DNA from: Methylovirgula sp. 4M-Z18
GTDB taxonomy: Bacteria; Pseudomonadota; Alphaproteobacteria; Rhizobiales; Beijerinckiaceae
DNA: 64,000 nt
Direction: 5' to 3'
Assembly: GCF_037890675.1 (NCBI RefSeq)
Contig: NZ_CP149574.1
Span: 1,550,001 to 1,614,000, forward strand
A model generated the notes under the pieces. That model searched no databases and was not told the origin of the DNA. It worked only from the letters and a program-made list of their open reading frames with translations. The position numbers and the translations under genes were made by a program. Shown piece after piece: positions 35,564 to 46,700 of this stretch (position 1 is the stretch's first letter; every line of letters begins with the position of its first letter).

Positions 35564-36697
35564 ATGGAGGGTGCTCCCAGCTTTTCGGTTGATGCGCGAG
35601 ATGCTTCCTATCTGACTCTGTCTGGCGCATGGGTTGCCGCTGCGGCCAAGCAAATCGAGACAGTGTCGCGCCATTTGGTACAGGCTGCAGCCAATATGCC
35701 GCATGTCACCCTCGATCTGTCGGGCATCGAGCATCTCGACATGGCCGGCGCATGGGTGATCGAGCGAGCCCATCGGCAATTCGCCGTCGGCGGCGGCACG
35801 GTCACCTTCGTCAATGCGCGGCGCGAATATGCGCAATTGCTCGACGAGGTGAGCCAGCACGATGTGCAGCCCGCGCCGCCGCCGCCACATGGCAATCATC
35901 TGGTTACGATTCTCGCCGATATCGGCGCGGCCGTCGTCATATCGGCCAAGGATCTCTACAATGGCCAAGCGTTTCTCGGACAGGTCGCGGCGTCCTTGTT
36001 CAAGATGGTGTTCAATCCGCTGCGCTTCCGCATGACGCCGCTGGTCTATCACGTTGAAAGCTTCGCCTTTCATTCGGTGCCGATCATCGTTCTGATCAAT
36101 TTCCTCGTCGGCTGCATCGTGGCACAGCAGGGCATTTTCCAATCGTCGAAATATGGCGCGACGATCTTCACCGTCGATCTCATCGGCATTCTGATATGCC
36201 GCGAACTTGGCGTGCTGCTGACCTCGATCATGATGGCGGGCCGCACGGGCTCGGCGATCACGGCGGAAGTCGGCTCCATGAAAATGCGCGAAGAGGTGGA
36301 CGCGCTGCAGGTGATGGGGCTCGATCCGGTCGAGGTTTTGGTCGTGCCGCGGGTGGTGGCGCTGATGATCAGCCTGCCGATGCTGACCTTTCTTGCCGAC
36401 ATGGCGGCGATTTTCGGCGGCTTGTTGGTCGTGTGGTTTTACGGCGGCATCGGGCCGGATGTTTTTGCGAGCCGTCTGCAGCAGGCCATTGCGCTCAACA
36501 CCTTCCTCGCCGGCATCATCAAGGCGCCGTTCATGGCGCTGGTGATCGGGCTCATATCGGCGGTGGAAGGCCTTGCGGTGCAGGGCTCGGCTGAATCGCT
36601 CGGCCGGCAGGTGACCGCCTCGGTGGTCAAATCGATTTTCATGGTGATCGTGGTCGACGGCTTGTTCGCCATGTTTTTCGCCGCAATCAGGTATTGA
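35564..36697 (+). CDS. mlaE: Mla-type lipid ABC permease with N-terminal STAS domain
   Basis: The 377-residue protein joins a cytoplasmic STAS-like domain (residues ~1-105: VTLDLSGIEHLDMAGAWVIERA) to an MlaE permease (~120-377) with five to six helices and the conserved FNPLRFRMTPLVYHVE and CRELGVLLTSIMMAGRTGSAITAEVGSMKMREEVDAL motif. Together with MlaF and MlaD it moves phospholipids between inner and outer membranes. The fused STAS domain takes the place of separate MlaB. It begins a four-gene operon. Confidence 0.92.
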   Translation: MEGAPSFSVDARDASYLTLSGAWVAAAAKQIETVSRHLVQAAANMPHVTLDLSGIEHLDMAGAWVIERAHRQFAVGGGTVTFVNARREYAQLLDEVSQHDVQPAPPPPHGNHLVTILADIGAAVVISAKDLYNGQAFLGQVAASLFKMVFNPLRFRMTPLVYHVESFAFHSVPIIVLINFLVGCIVAQQGIFQSSKYGATIFTVDLIGILICRELGVLLTSIMMAGRTGSAITAEVGSMKMREEVDALQVMGLDPVEVLVVPRVVALMISLPMLTFLADMAAIFGGLLVVWFYGGIGPDVFASRLQQAIALNTFLAGIIKAPFMALVIGLISAVEGLAVQGSAESLGRQVTASVVKSIFMVIVVDGLFAMFFAAIRY

Positions 36698-36704
36698 GCC
36701 GGGT

Positions 36705-37526
36705 ATGAGCGAGCCGAACCATCCGCAACAACCCCAGGAAGCGCGCGACGTCGCCATTCGTGTGCGCAATCTCGTCGTCGGCTTCGGTCCGAAGATCATC
36801 ATGAATGGCCTTGACCTCGACGTGTACCGGGGCGAAGTGTTGGGGTTCGTCGGCGGCTCCGGAACGGGCAAATCGGTGCTCACCCGCACGATCCTCGGCC
36901 TCATCAAGAAGCGCAGCGGCACGATCGAGGTCTTCGGCAAGAATTTGGATCACATCTCCCCGTCCGAGCGCCGCGCCATGGAGCGTCGCTGGGGTGTCTT
37001 GTTCCAGCAGGGCGCACTGTTCTCCAGCCTCACCGTGAAACAGAACGTGCAGATGCCGATGCGCGAATATCTGGACCTGTCGCAGCGCATGCTGGATGAA
37101 CTGGCGCTCTTGAAAATCGAGCTGACCGGCCTGCCCGCCGACGCCGCCGACAAATACCCCTCCGAACTGTCCGGTGGCATGATCAAACGCGCCGCGCTCG
37201 CCCGCGCCTTGGCGCTCGACCCGGAAATCGTGTTTCTCGACGAGCCGACATCCGGCCTTGACCCGATCGGCGCGGCGGAATTCGATGAACTCATCCGCAC
37301 GCTGCAGCAAACGCTCGGCCTCACCGTTTTCATGGTGACCCACGATCTCGACTCGCTGTACGCGATCTGTGACCGAATTGCCGCGCTCGCCGACAAAAAG
37401 GTGATCGCGGCGGGGCCCATGGATGTGATGCTGCAATCGCAGCACCCCTGGTTACAATCGTATTTTCATGGGGTTAGGGCGCGCAATGCGGCTTATGGCC
37501 ATACCCAGACGGGCTCGACCGCCTGA
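36705..37526 (+). CDS. mlaF: Mla-type lipid ABC transporter ATP-binding protein
   Basis: The 273-residue ABC ATPase has Walker A GGSGTGKSV (residues ~50-58), signature LSGGMIKRAALARAL, Walker B IVFLDEPTSGLD and switch VTHDLDSL; LFQQGALFSSLTVKQNV is typical of MlaF/Mkl. The start follows the mlaE stop by 7 bp. It energises the MlaE-MlaD complex at the inner membrane. Confidence 0.94.
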   Translation: MSEPNHPQQPQEARDVAIRVRNLVVGFGPKIIMNGLDLDVYRGEVLGFVGGSGTGKSVLTRTILGLIKKRSGTIEVFGKNLDHISPSERRAMERRWGVLFQQGALFSSLTVKQNVQMPMREYLDLSQRMLDELALLKIELTGLPADAADKYPSELSGGMIKRAALARALALDPEIVFLDEPTSGLDPIGAAEFDELIRTLQQTLGLTVFMVTHDLDSLYAICDRIAALADKKVIAAGPMDVMLQSQHPWLQSYFHGVRARNAAYGHTQTGSTA

Positions 37527-37596
37527 CTCGCTTGCGCAAAAAAGCCAAATTCGGCAATAGTTTTGCCGCTGACTTGAATGGAGCTGGACCGACACG

Positions 37597-38619
37597 ATGG
37601 AGACAAGAGCGAATTACGCTCTGATCGGGGCATTCACCCTCATTGTGATTGCGTCGGCCTTTGCATTCATCTTTTGGTTTTCTGGCGGCAACAAGCAAGC
37701 GAACCAGAAGGCTTATCTCGTCATTTTCAAGGGATCGGTTTCTGGCCTGTCACGCGGCTCGCAAGTCTTGTTCAACGGCTTGCCAGTGGGCGAGGTCACC
37801 GAGATTGATTTGATGGAGGCGGATCCGAGGCGTATCGAGGCCACCATCCGGGTTAGCCAGCGGACGCCGGTGAAAACGAATACCCACGCCAAGCTGGAGT
37901 CGCAAGGCCTGACGGGCATCGCCTCTCTTGCCCTGACGGGCGGCAGCCCGAGGGCGGAGGATTTGAAAGCGCAACCAGGCGAAGAATTGCCCACAATTGA
38001 AGCCGACCAGTCCGACCTGCAGAACCTGCTGGAGGCCGTGCAGAACCTAAGCAAAAAGTCCGACACGCTGCTCGACAATGCCAACAAGCTTATCGACGAC
38101 AACCGCGATTCCATCCATAATACGTTGCAGCATGTCGAAGCATTCACCGACACTTTGTCGCAGAACGGCGACAATATTAATCAAACTCTGGACAATGTGC
38201 GTGTCGTTACCGGTAACCTGAAGGACAACAAGGACAACATCGATCAGATATTGAAAAACGCCTCCGATCTGTCTGCCAAGCTGAATGCCACCGCGACCAA
38301 GCTCGATCAATTGATTGCAAGCGCGCAGGATGTGATCGGCGGCAATGGCGAAGCGGGGAAGGGGATTGTCGACGATGTGCGCGCCGCCGCGCAATCCTTC
38401 CGCAAACTGGCCGACAATCTCGACCAGCGCACCAAGGAAATCACGGCCAGTGTCAACCACATTGCCGGGCCGACCGCGCACGAATATGAGGCGCTCGCCA
38501 GCGACGCGCGCCGCTCGCTCGGTGAATTGAACAGAGTGATCCAGTCGATCAACCAAAATCCGCAACAATTCCTCTTTGGCGCCAAGACGACTATTCCTGA
38601 ATATGCACCGGGCAGATAG
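37597..38619 (+). CDS. mlaD: MCE-domain protein (MlaD-like lipid-binding component)
   Basis: The 340-residue protein has one N-terminal membrane helix (residues ~7-29), an MCE domain (~38-115, GSVSGLSRGSQVLFNGLPVGEVTEI) and a long C-terminal helical region (~135-310) rich in D/N/L. It is longer than E. coli MlaD (~183 residues), as in rhizobial and plastid MCE proteins, where the helices form a tunnel or needle. It sits in the periplasm, anchored to the inner membrane, and binds lipid for the transporter. Confidence 0.92.
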   Translation: METRANYALIGAFTLIVIASAFAFIFWFSGGNKQANQKAYLVIFKGSVSGLSRGSQVLFNGLPVGEVTEIDLMEADPRRIEATIRVSQRTPVKTNTHAKLESQGLTGIASLALTGGSPRAEDLKAQPGEELPTIEADQSDLQNLLEAVQNLSKKSDTLLDNANKLIDDNRDSIHNTLQHVEAFTDTLSQNGDNINQTLDNVRVVTGNLKDNKDNIDQILKNASDLSAKLNATATKLDQLIASAQDVIGGNGEAGKGIVDDVRAAAQSFRKLADNLDQRTKEITASVNHIAGPTAHEYEALASDARRSLGELNRVIQSINQNPQQFLFGAKTTIPEYAPGR

Positions 38620-38657
38620 ACTCGATGGCTGTTGTTTTTTGACTTTGACGAACCAGG

Positions 38658-38687
38658 TTGTCATCCTCGTTCACGCGAGGATGACAA
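38658..38687. repeat. 12-bp palindrome (TCATCC...GGATGA family)
   Basis: Perfect arms ttgtcatcctcg (38658-38669) and cgaggatgacaa (38676-38687) enclose a 6-nt loop inside the Mla operon, between mlaD and the lipoprotein gene. It shares its TCATCC/GGATGA core with the hairpin at 857-889. Confidence 0.6.
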
Positions 38688-38713
38688 TGTTAGAGCGATG
38701 ACTTGAGGACTTT

Positions 38714-39319
38714 ATGGCATTTTTGACACAAGACATTGCTCGTCGCGCCTTCCTGCCAAGCCTGTTCGCGGCCATTTTGAGTCTGAGCGCGTGCAGCTCC
38801 GGCGCACCGCTCCAAACCTACGACCTGACCGCGATCGCCAGCGCGCCGCGGCCGGTGCGCGGCGTGCACGGCCAGATCATCGTGACTGAGCCGGTGGCGA
38901 GCACGGCGCTCGACAGCGACCGCGTTCTGGTGCGCCCGCAACCTGAAACACTTGCGTATCTGGGCGGCGCCAAATGGTCGGCGCGGCTGCCTGCGCTGGT
39001 ACAGACGCGTCTCATCCAGAGCTTTGAAAACGCCCGGGCGCTGAAGGCGGTCGGCCGGCCCGGCGATCGTTCTTCCGCCGATTACGATCTGACCACGGAA
39101 ATCCGCAGCTTCGAAATCGATGTGCAAAGCGGTCAGGCGGTTGTCGAAATCGCCGCCAAATTGGTGCAGGACGCCAGCGGCCGGGTCGCGGCCGCCAGGA
39201 TCTTCACCGCCCGCGTGCCCGCGAGCGCCGCGGACGGTGTTGCGGCCACCACCGCGCTGGACGCGGCATTGGGCCGCGTGATGGGCGAAATCGTCACCTG
39301 GACCGCGGGGCGGGGGTAG
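38714..39319 (+). CDS. ABC-type transport auxiliary lipoprotein of the Mla/MCE system
   Basis: The 201-residue protein has a lipoprotein signal with lipobox LSLSAC (Cys27) and the auxiliary-lipoprotein motif YDLTAIA just after it, as in the ABC_trans_aux/PqiC-like family. It probably sits in the outer membrane and docks the MCE system. It closes the operon; no MlaC homologue follows. It overlaps the convergent folC by 26 bp. Confidence 0.85.
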   Translation: MAFLTQDIARRAFLPSLFAAILSLSACSSGAPLQTYDLTAIASAPRPVRGVHGQIIVTEPVASTALDSDRVLVRPQPETLAYLGGAKWSARLPALVQTRLIQSFENARALKAVGRPGDRSSADYDLTTEIRSFEIDVQSGQAVVEIAAKLVQDASGRVAAARIFTARVPASAADGVAATTALDAALGRVMGEIVTWTAGRG

Positions 39320-40610
39320 GCGCGTGGTCCGGCGCGCTTAAAGAACCGCCTGCCTGCGACTGGGACGCTCGCGCGGCCAGTGTCCGCACGGCACCCACCA
39401 AGTAAAGTGATCCCGTCACCAAAACCCAGCCGCCGCGCGCCCCGGCACCGGCATAAGCGCGCTCCATAGCAGCCTCGAGCGTCGGCGCGATTTCGGTATC
39501 GAGCCCGGCGCTTTGCGCCAGAGCGGCAAGGTCGGAAGCCGGATACATGCGGACCTTCTTCTCGGCTTCGGTGACGATCAGATGTGCGACCTTGCCGCTC
39601 AATTCACGCAAAAAGCCGGCGGCGTCCTTATCGGCGCCAAGCGCCAGGACGGCGATACAGGGGCCGTGCAGGGCCGTGTCTTGTGCCAGGTCCCGTAACA
39701 CCTGCGCGATGTTGAAGGGTACGTGCGCGCCGTCCAAAACCAGTTGCAGGCCATCGTGCGTCACGTGCTCCATCCGGCCAGGTAGGCGCGCCATAGCTTG
39801 GGTCGGCGGATCGAGCAGGGCCGCGCCGACGCCGGGGGTGGACGCGCCGATCACATCGAGAACGCGCGCCGCGACCGCGAGATTGCGCTCGGCGATGCTG
39901 GCGTCTGCGGCGAGGGCGACGCGCTCGATGCGGGCATGCAGCAGATCGGCCTGTTCGGCCAGAATGCGGCCGGCGGCATCCTCCAGCCCGAGCGGCGTCA
40001 CCAAAACCGCGCCGGGCTTCAGGATGCCGATTTTCTCATAGGCGATGGCCTCGCGCGTCTTGCCGAGCACTTCCGTATGTTCAAGTTCGACATTGGTGAC
40101 GACGGCCACCTCGCCCTCAACCACATTGGTCGAATCGTATCGGCCACCCAGTCCGACTTCGATGGCGGCCCAGGCAATTCCGGCGTCGCGGAAGATCAAG
40201 AATGCACCGGCGGTGAGCAGGTCGAACCACGAGGCATTGCCACCGTCGGTGCCGCTCGCGCGCGCCGCTTTATAGGCGTCAAGCGCGTGGGCGAGGGCGT
40301 GTGCCAGCGTTTCGTCGGCCACCGGCGCGCCGTTCACATGCACCCGCTCGGTAACATGTTCCAGATGCGGCGAGCCGTAGCGTCCGACGTGAAAGCCAGC
40401 GCGCCGCAAGCCGGCGGCGACGAGTGCGCAGACCGAGCCCTTGCCCTTTGTGCCGGTCACATGCACCGCGCGAAAAGTTCGATGCGGATTGCCAAGCCGC
40501 GCCATGAGGTCGCGCATCGGGGCAAGCGACACGCGCATATCGGTGCGCGGCCGGTTCTCCCAGTTGGTGAGGGCGTCGAGTTCGGCGAGGATCGCGGGGA
40601 GGGAGGTCAT
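39294..40610 (-). CDS. folC: Bifunctional dihydrofolate synthase/folylpolyglutamate synthase
   Basis: The 438-residue Mur-ligase-like enzyme adds glutamate to dihydropteroate and folates. Markers are the P-loop VTGTKGKGSVCAL (residues ~51-63), SPHLEHVTERVHVNG and EVGLGGRYDSTN. Length is normal. ATG 40610 is preceded by ttcc only. The 3' end overlaps the Mla lipoprotein gene on the opposite strand. accD, often adjacent in Rhizobiales, is not in the window. Confidence 0.94.
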   Translation of the reverse strand: MTSLPAILAELDALTNWENRPRTDMRVSLAPMRDLMARLGNPHRTFRAVHVTGTKGKGSVCALVAAGLRRAGFHVGRYGSPHLEHVTERVHVNGAPVADETLAHALAHALDAYKAARASGTDGGNASWFDLLTAGAFLIFRDAGIAWAAIEVGLGGRYDSTNVVEGEVAVVTNVELEHTEVLGKTREAIAYEKIGILKPGAVLVTPLGLEDAAGRILAEQADLLHARIERVALAADASIAERNLAVAARVLDVIGASTPGVGAALLDPPTQAMARLPGRMEHVTHDGLQLVLDGAHVPFNIAQVLRDLAQDTALHGPCIAVLALGADKDAAGFLRELSGKVAHLIVTEAEKKVRMYPASDLAALAQSAGLDTEIAPTLEAAMERAYAGAGARGGWVLVTGSLYLVGAVRTLAARASQSQAGGSLSAPDHAPTPAPRSR

Positions 40611-40627
40611 GGAAGACTCAAAAATTC

Positions 40628-40715
40628 CCTTCTCCCGCAGGCGGCGCGAGCAAGCTCGCGCCGCGTATCAAAAATGCACGAACCGGGGATCCCCGGTTCG
40701 TGCTGCGGAAGAAGG
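40628..40715. repeat. Composite palindromic element between the giant gene and folC
   Basis: Outer arms ccttctcccgcag (40628-40640) and ctgcggaagaagg (40703-40715) enclose two hairpins: gcggcgcgag/ctcgcgccgc (40641-40664) and a perfect 28-nt palindrome at 40676-40703 (half-site gcacgaaccgggga). It is probably a RIME-type mosaic that also terminates the giant-gene transcript. Confidence 0.6.
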
Positions 40716-40723
40716 CTCAGGTG

Positions 40724-43700
40724 TTAGCCGTCGAAGCGGCCCGAGGCGTGCGCCAGCATCGTGTAGACTTTGCCGGTTTCCGACGTCAGGTAGCTGCGGG
40801 TGCGGCTGCCGTCGCGGTCTTCGCGGCCGACTTGGTTCAGCAGGCGCTCGAACTCCTGGCAATAATGGTCAACCGTCGCGTGGAACCCTTCGTCGTCGCT
40901 GTAACGGCGGCGGATTTCCTCGAAGGTCTGCTGGCCCTGGGTCGTATAGAGGTGACGGCCGAAGGCACGCCGGTCGCCACGGCGGTAACGATCCCAAGCC
41001 GAGCTTGCCGCAGCCTGATCGATCATCTTCGCAATATCGAGCGAGATCGTGTCGAGCTGGGGCGCCGGCACCTCGGCTTCCACCACGGGAGCCGGATCGT
41101 CGGAGGCGCGGGCGAGCAGGTTCGACAACCAACCCGGACCACGGTCAACCGGCGCTACCGGAGGGTTCGGCCGCACCGGCGTGATGGCGCGGGACTCCGA
41201 CCGGCGCGGCGTCGCAGCGTCGGCCGCAGGGGCCTGCGCGCGGGTGGGGTTGGCCGCGATGGCCGAGACGTCGAAGCTGCGGCCCGAGCGTGACACGATG
41301 GTCGACAGCTCGTTCAGCGCCTTGATCTGGTCGGCCACGACCTTGCGCATGGCATTGGCCTGCTCTGCGGTTTCTCGCGGCAGTTCCACCGTGCCGCGGC
41401 GCAATTCCTCGCGCGTCGCGTCGAGCTCGGTCTGGATCGTGCGGGCGACGCCGCGCATGTCCTCGGCACTCGATTGGAACCGTTCGGTGGCCTTGGCGAA
41501 CAGATCATTCATCTCGCCGATTGCCTGGTCGTAAGCGGCGCGCATCGCTTGCGCGGTGCGGTCGCGCTCCTTGCCCGTCGTGCTGCGGATATTGTCGAAG
41601 TGGCTGGCGATCAGCCCCGTCGACTGCTGCGACGCGTCGGTGAGGAAGGCGCCGATCTCGCGGGCGCGCGCCTCGGCATTGCGGAAGGATTCTTCCATTC
41701 GGCCGCTGAACGATTGCATCGCCGTCTCGAAGTCTTCGGCGCGGCGATTGATGTCGTTGCCGAGCGTCTCGAGCTGCTGGCGGCGTGCTTCGAGCGCACC
41801 GTCCACATCGCCATGGGTCTGGGCGAGCTGATCGGAGACCAGACGCAGAGATTGGACGTGGCCGTTGAGCTTGTTGGCGAGCTCGGAGGCATTGTCCAGC
41901 GTCGAACCCGATGCGTTGTTGAGCGCATAGACTTCGTCCTGGATGCTGCCGAGCGCGCGCTGCAAATCCTCGACGCGGGCGCTGAGGTGAGTGTCGACGG
42001 CAGTCAGGCGGTCGCCAGCAGTGTCGATGATGTTTTGCAGCGAGACGTTGGTCGCACCGAGCTGGTCAAGCACTGCGCTCATTTCGTCGCGCAACTTGTC
42101 ATGCGCGCCGGTGAGGGCGCCGAGCGAATCGTTCGCATGCGCGTCGATTGTATGGCGCAGTTCGCCGGTCGATTGGTCGAGCGCGAGCGTGAATTCGCTC
42201 TGGCGTTGGCGCAGATGCTCGACGATCGAGCGGCCGCGGTTTTCGATCGCACGCGTGACCGCGTCGCCGACCTTGGCGACCTCTTGCGCGACCTCCTGGC
42301 CCTTGGCAGAGAGCAGCGTGACGAGATTGTCGCCGCGCGTGCCGAACAGCGTTTCGAATTCGGCGATGTGGCCGGCAAGATTTTCTTGCAGCGCGCCAGT
42401 CCGCGCGTCGAGCGTATCCTGGATCTGCTTGGTGCGGGCATCCAAGGTGTCTTGCAGGCGGTTGGTATGGTCGTCGAACGCATTGTTGACCGAGCCGAGC
42501 ACGTTCTGCACATCGTGCAGGCGCGCGGCAAGGTCCTCGTGCAGGCGATCCGTTTGCTGGCCGAAGGCATTGTGCACATCGCCGAGCACATTCTGCAGGT
42601 CGTGGACGCGCGTGCCCAGCGCTTCGTTGAACTGGGCCGTCTGACCGTCGAACGTGTCGCGAATCTGGCCGAGCACGTTCTGCAGGTCGTCGAGACGTCC
42701 GGTAAGCGCGCTGTTGAGCTGGCTCGTATGGCCGTCGAACGTCGTGTTGACCTGGTCCAGAATGCTTTGCACGTCCTGCACGCGGGCGCCGAGCGCGTCG
42801 CTGAGCCGTTCGGCATGCCCGTCGAAGGTGCCGTGCACCTGTTCGAGGACATTCTGAATGTCGGTAATCCGCGTGCCGAGGGCGTCAGCAAGATGCGCGG
42901 TGCGATCGTCGAATGTGCCATGCACATGGCCCAGCGCCGTCTGCACGTCGTCAAGCCGTGCGCCGAACGTGTCGTTGAGCCGCGTGGTGTGCTCGTCGAA
43001 GGCTTCGTGCACTTGGTTGAGCGTGCGTTGCAGATCCTCGACACGGCCGCCGAAGACATCATTGAGCTGCTCCGCGCGGCCGTCGAAGGCAGCGTGCACG
43101 TGATCGAGCGTGCCTTGCAAGTCGCGCAAGCGGGTGCCGATCGTCTCGTTGAGATGCGCCGTGCGGCCGTTGAAGGTTTCTTCCACCTGGCCGAGGGCAT
43201 TCTGCAGATCAAGCACGCGGCTGTCGAGCGTTGCGTTGAGCCGCGCCGTATGGCCGTCGAACGTGTCGTTCGCCTGACCCAGGACCTTTTGCATGTCCAA
43301 CACACGGTTGCCGAGTGTTGCGTTGAGCCGGACGGCATGACCGTCGAAGGTTTCGTGCACTTGGCCGAGGACATTCTGCATGTCCTGGACACGGGCGCCA
43401 ATCGCCTCGTTGATCTGAGCCGCCTGACCGTCGAAGGCTCCGTGCACCTGGCCAAGGACATTCTGCATGTCTTGGACGCGGGCGCCGATCGCCTCATTGA
43501 TCTGAGCCGCCTGACCGTCGAAGGTTCCGTGCACCTGGCCAAGGACATTCTGCATGTCCTGGACACGGGCGCCGAGCGCTTCGTTGATCTGAGCCGCTTG
43601 ACCGTCGAAGGTTTCGTGAACTTGGCCGAGGACATTCTGCATGTCCTGGATACGCGTGCCGAGCGTCTCGTTGATATGCGCCGTTTGGCCGTCGAAGATG

Positions 43701-46700
43701 TGGCGCACATTGTCGAGCGCGTATTGAATATCGCCGACGCGGGCATTCAGCGAATTGCTCAGCCGGTCTGCCTGGCCATCCACCGCCGTTTGCATGGTGC
43801 TGAGATTGGTCTGCACATCGGCGACATGGGCCTGCAGCGCCTGACCGAGGCGGCCGGTATGGCCATCGAAAGCGTCGTTGACCTCGGTGAGGGCATTCTG
43901 AATGTCGGCGATCCGCGAACCGAGCCTCTCGTCGAGGCGGTGGCTCTGATCGTCGAACGCGCCCTGCACATCGTCGATCGACTTTTGAATGTGCTGAGCG
44001 CGGGCGTCGAGCGCATCGGCAAGTCGTGCGGAGTGGCCGTCGAAGGTCGTCTGGATCGCGTTGAGATTATCGCCCAAAGCCTTCTGCACGTCCTGATGAC
44101 GAGCACCGAGCGCGTCGTTCAGCGCGCCAATATGGGCGCCGAACGCGTCGTTGATAGAGTTGGTATGGCCGTCGAGCAGGTCGTTGACCTCGTGCGCCCG
44201 TGCCACCAGATTGTCGGCAACGGCGCGTCCGCGTTCGTCCAGTTCGCTCGACACGCTGTCGAGGCGACCGACGACGCGTTCTTCGAAGCGCGCGATGCGG
44301 CCGTCGAGCGTGTCGGCGATCTCCGCGGCGCGGCCGCCCAGCGTCGAATTGATCTCCTGCGCCTTGGAGGAAAGCGTGTCGCTGAGCAAAGTCGAGCGCG
44401 CGAGCAAGATACCGTCGATCTCCTTGGCCTTCTCGTCGAGCGAGCGGGTGACCTCGCGGCCGCCGTCGCCGAGCACTCTGGCGATCTCGAGCACACGCTG
44501 CGCCAGCGTCTCGTTGAGGCCGCGGCTGCGGGCGTCGAGGCCCGTTTCGATGCGGCCGATGATTGTATCGAGCGAGCGGGCGATCTCTTCCGCTTTGCCC
44601 GAGGTGCGCTGATTGAATTCGTCGAGGCGGCCGGCAAAGGCGGTATTGGCCTGATCGACCCGTTCGCCAAGTTTCGCATGGAGGGCATCGCCATGTGAGA
44701 CGAAGGAATCCTGCAGCCCGTTGAGCTGGTTCTCGATTTGCGTCGTCAAACGATTGGCGTGGCTCGTCATCGTTTCGACATGTCCGGACAATTGCTGATC
44801 CATGCGCGCTGCCTCTTCGGCAATATGCGCGGTCGCGACGTTGCTGCGCAGCAGGATCGCTTCTTCGAACCCGTTGAGGCGGTCTACGAGCGTCTCGTTG
44901 ATGCGATCGCCGTGCATGCCCATCGCCATGACGGCCTCGCTCGCCGTCGTCGCGAACCGGTCATGCAGTTTGTTGGTTTGCGTGGTGAAGCCCGCCAGAT
45001 GCCCCTGCGTCGTATCCTCGAAGAGGGTGCTGAACGCCTCGCTCTGACGCTTGAACCCATCGAGGCCGGATTGCGCCGTACGGGCGAAGGCCGCGTTGAG
45101 CGAAACATTCTGCGCGGCGATGGAGCTGACCGCTTCCTCGGCAGTCGCGGCAAGGCCCGTGCGCAACATGTCCGTTTGCGCGGCGATACCGGCAAGATGC
45201 GTATCGCTCATCGCGCGCAAATCGGCGTGTGTCGAGCGCAAATTGGTGTCGAGCGCGTCGGCCTGATCTTTCAGCGCCGCCACATTCTGCTGGGCGGTGT
45301 CTGCGAAGGTGCGGTTCAGCGTCGCACCCTGCTGCGCGATGGCCGAAACGGCATCCTGCGCCGTATTGGCGAGGCTGTCGCGCAGGTTCTGCGCATGTTC
45401 GGAGAAGGTGGTGACGTGATGATCGGTCGTCTCGCGCAAGCGGCTATGCAGATCGTCGCTCTGCTCCTGGAAGCGCACGAGGCTGTTCTGCGTCGTGTCG
45501 GCAAAGCTCTGATTGATGAGATCGCCCTGTGCCGTAATATCCCGCACGGCGTCGCGCGCGGCGTCGACCAGGCCGTCACGCAGCGTATTGGTGCGGTCGA
45601 CAAACGCATTGAGGTGGGCGTTCGACGCATCGCTGAATGCGTTCTGGAACGAGTCGCTCTGCGCCGCAATGTCGCGCACAGCTTGCTGCGCGGTGTCGCT
45701 CAACCCGTCGCGCAACTGGCTGGTGCGCTCGCTGAGCATGTTGAGGTGATTGTTCGACGCATCGTTGAAATGTGCCTGGAACGCGTCGCCGTGCGCATGC
45801 AAGGCTTGCAAATTCGCGTCCGCGGCTTGCGAGAAATTCGTGTGCAGCATCTCGGCGTGACGGTCGATGCCCGACAGGAATTCGTCCGAGCTCTGCGCGA
45901 AGCGCTGATGCAACTCGTCGGAATGACGGACGAGTTCGTCCTGCACGACCCGGTGGCGGTCGTCGATCATCTGCGTGAGACGTGCGCTCGATTCGTCGAA
46001 CGTCTTTTGCGATTGCTCCGTCTGGCGGCCGATGTTCTCGCTGATGCGCGCACCGGTCTCGTCCAGGCGCTGGGCGAGGGCGGCGCCGTGCACGGTGATG
46101 GTTTCGTGCATACGGTCGCCGGTTTCGGTGAGGCGCGCGGAAAGCGTATCGCCGCGCGAGGAAATGATGTTGGCGACGCGGCCGCCGGTCTCGTCCAGAC
46201 GCTGCGCCACTTCGTTGCCGCGAATACCAAGATCGGTCACCAGCGCCTCGCCGGTAGCCTTCAGGCGTTGATCGACGTGGGCGATGCGCTCGCCCAATGT
46301 TTGCGCCACGGCGTCGGAGGCTTGCGAGAGCTTGTTGGTGACGTCGTCGCCGGTTTGATTGAGCATGCCGACAATGTCGGAGCCCTTGCCGGTGATCCGC
46401 TGCACCAGTTGATCGCCGGTCGCGCCGAGCGCGAAAGCGATTTCCTCGCCCTTGGCACCGAGCGACGAAGTCACGCGCGAGCCTGCGCTGCTGACGTTTT
46501 CCGCCAGGCGTGCGCTGATGTCTTCCAGTTCCTTGGCGAGATTCTCGTGCGCGCCGGACATGGCGGTACGGACGCGGTCGGCGTTCATCACGATGGATTC
46601 GCGCTCGTTCGACAGTTCGTCAATCAGCGAGCGGATGCGCCGTTCGTTATCGGTATAGGAGCGCTCGAGATTGGCGACCTCGTTGCGGACCAAGGTTTCC

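Noticed and set aside
42392-44044. Regular 87-bp repeats as a possible CRISPR or satellite array
   Set aside because: The units are in frame within one protein, have no constant-repeat/variable-spacer structure and no cas genes are near.
41474-44698. 1074-codon plus-strand ORF opposite the giant gene
   Set aside because: It mirrors the repeats of the coiled-coil gene on the other strand; codon third-position GC and repeat register fit the minus strand, and the product has no family resemblance.
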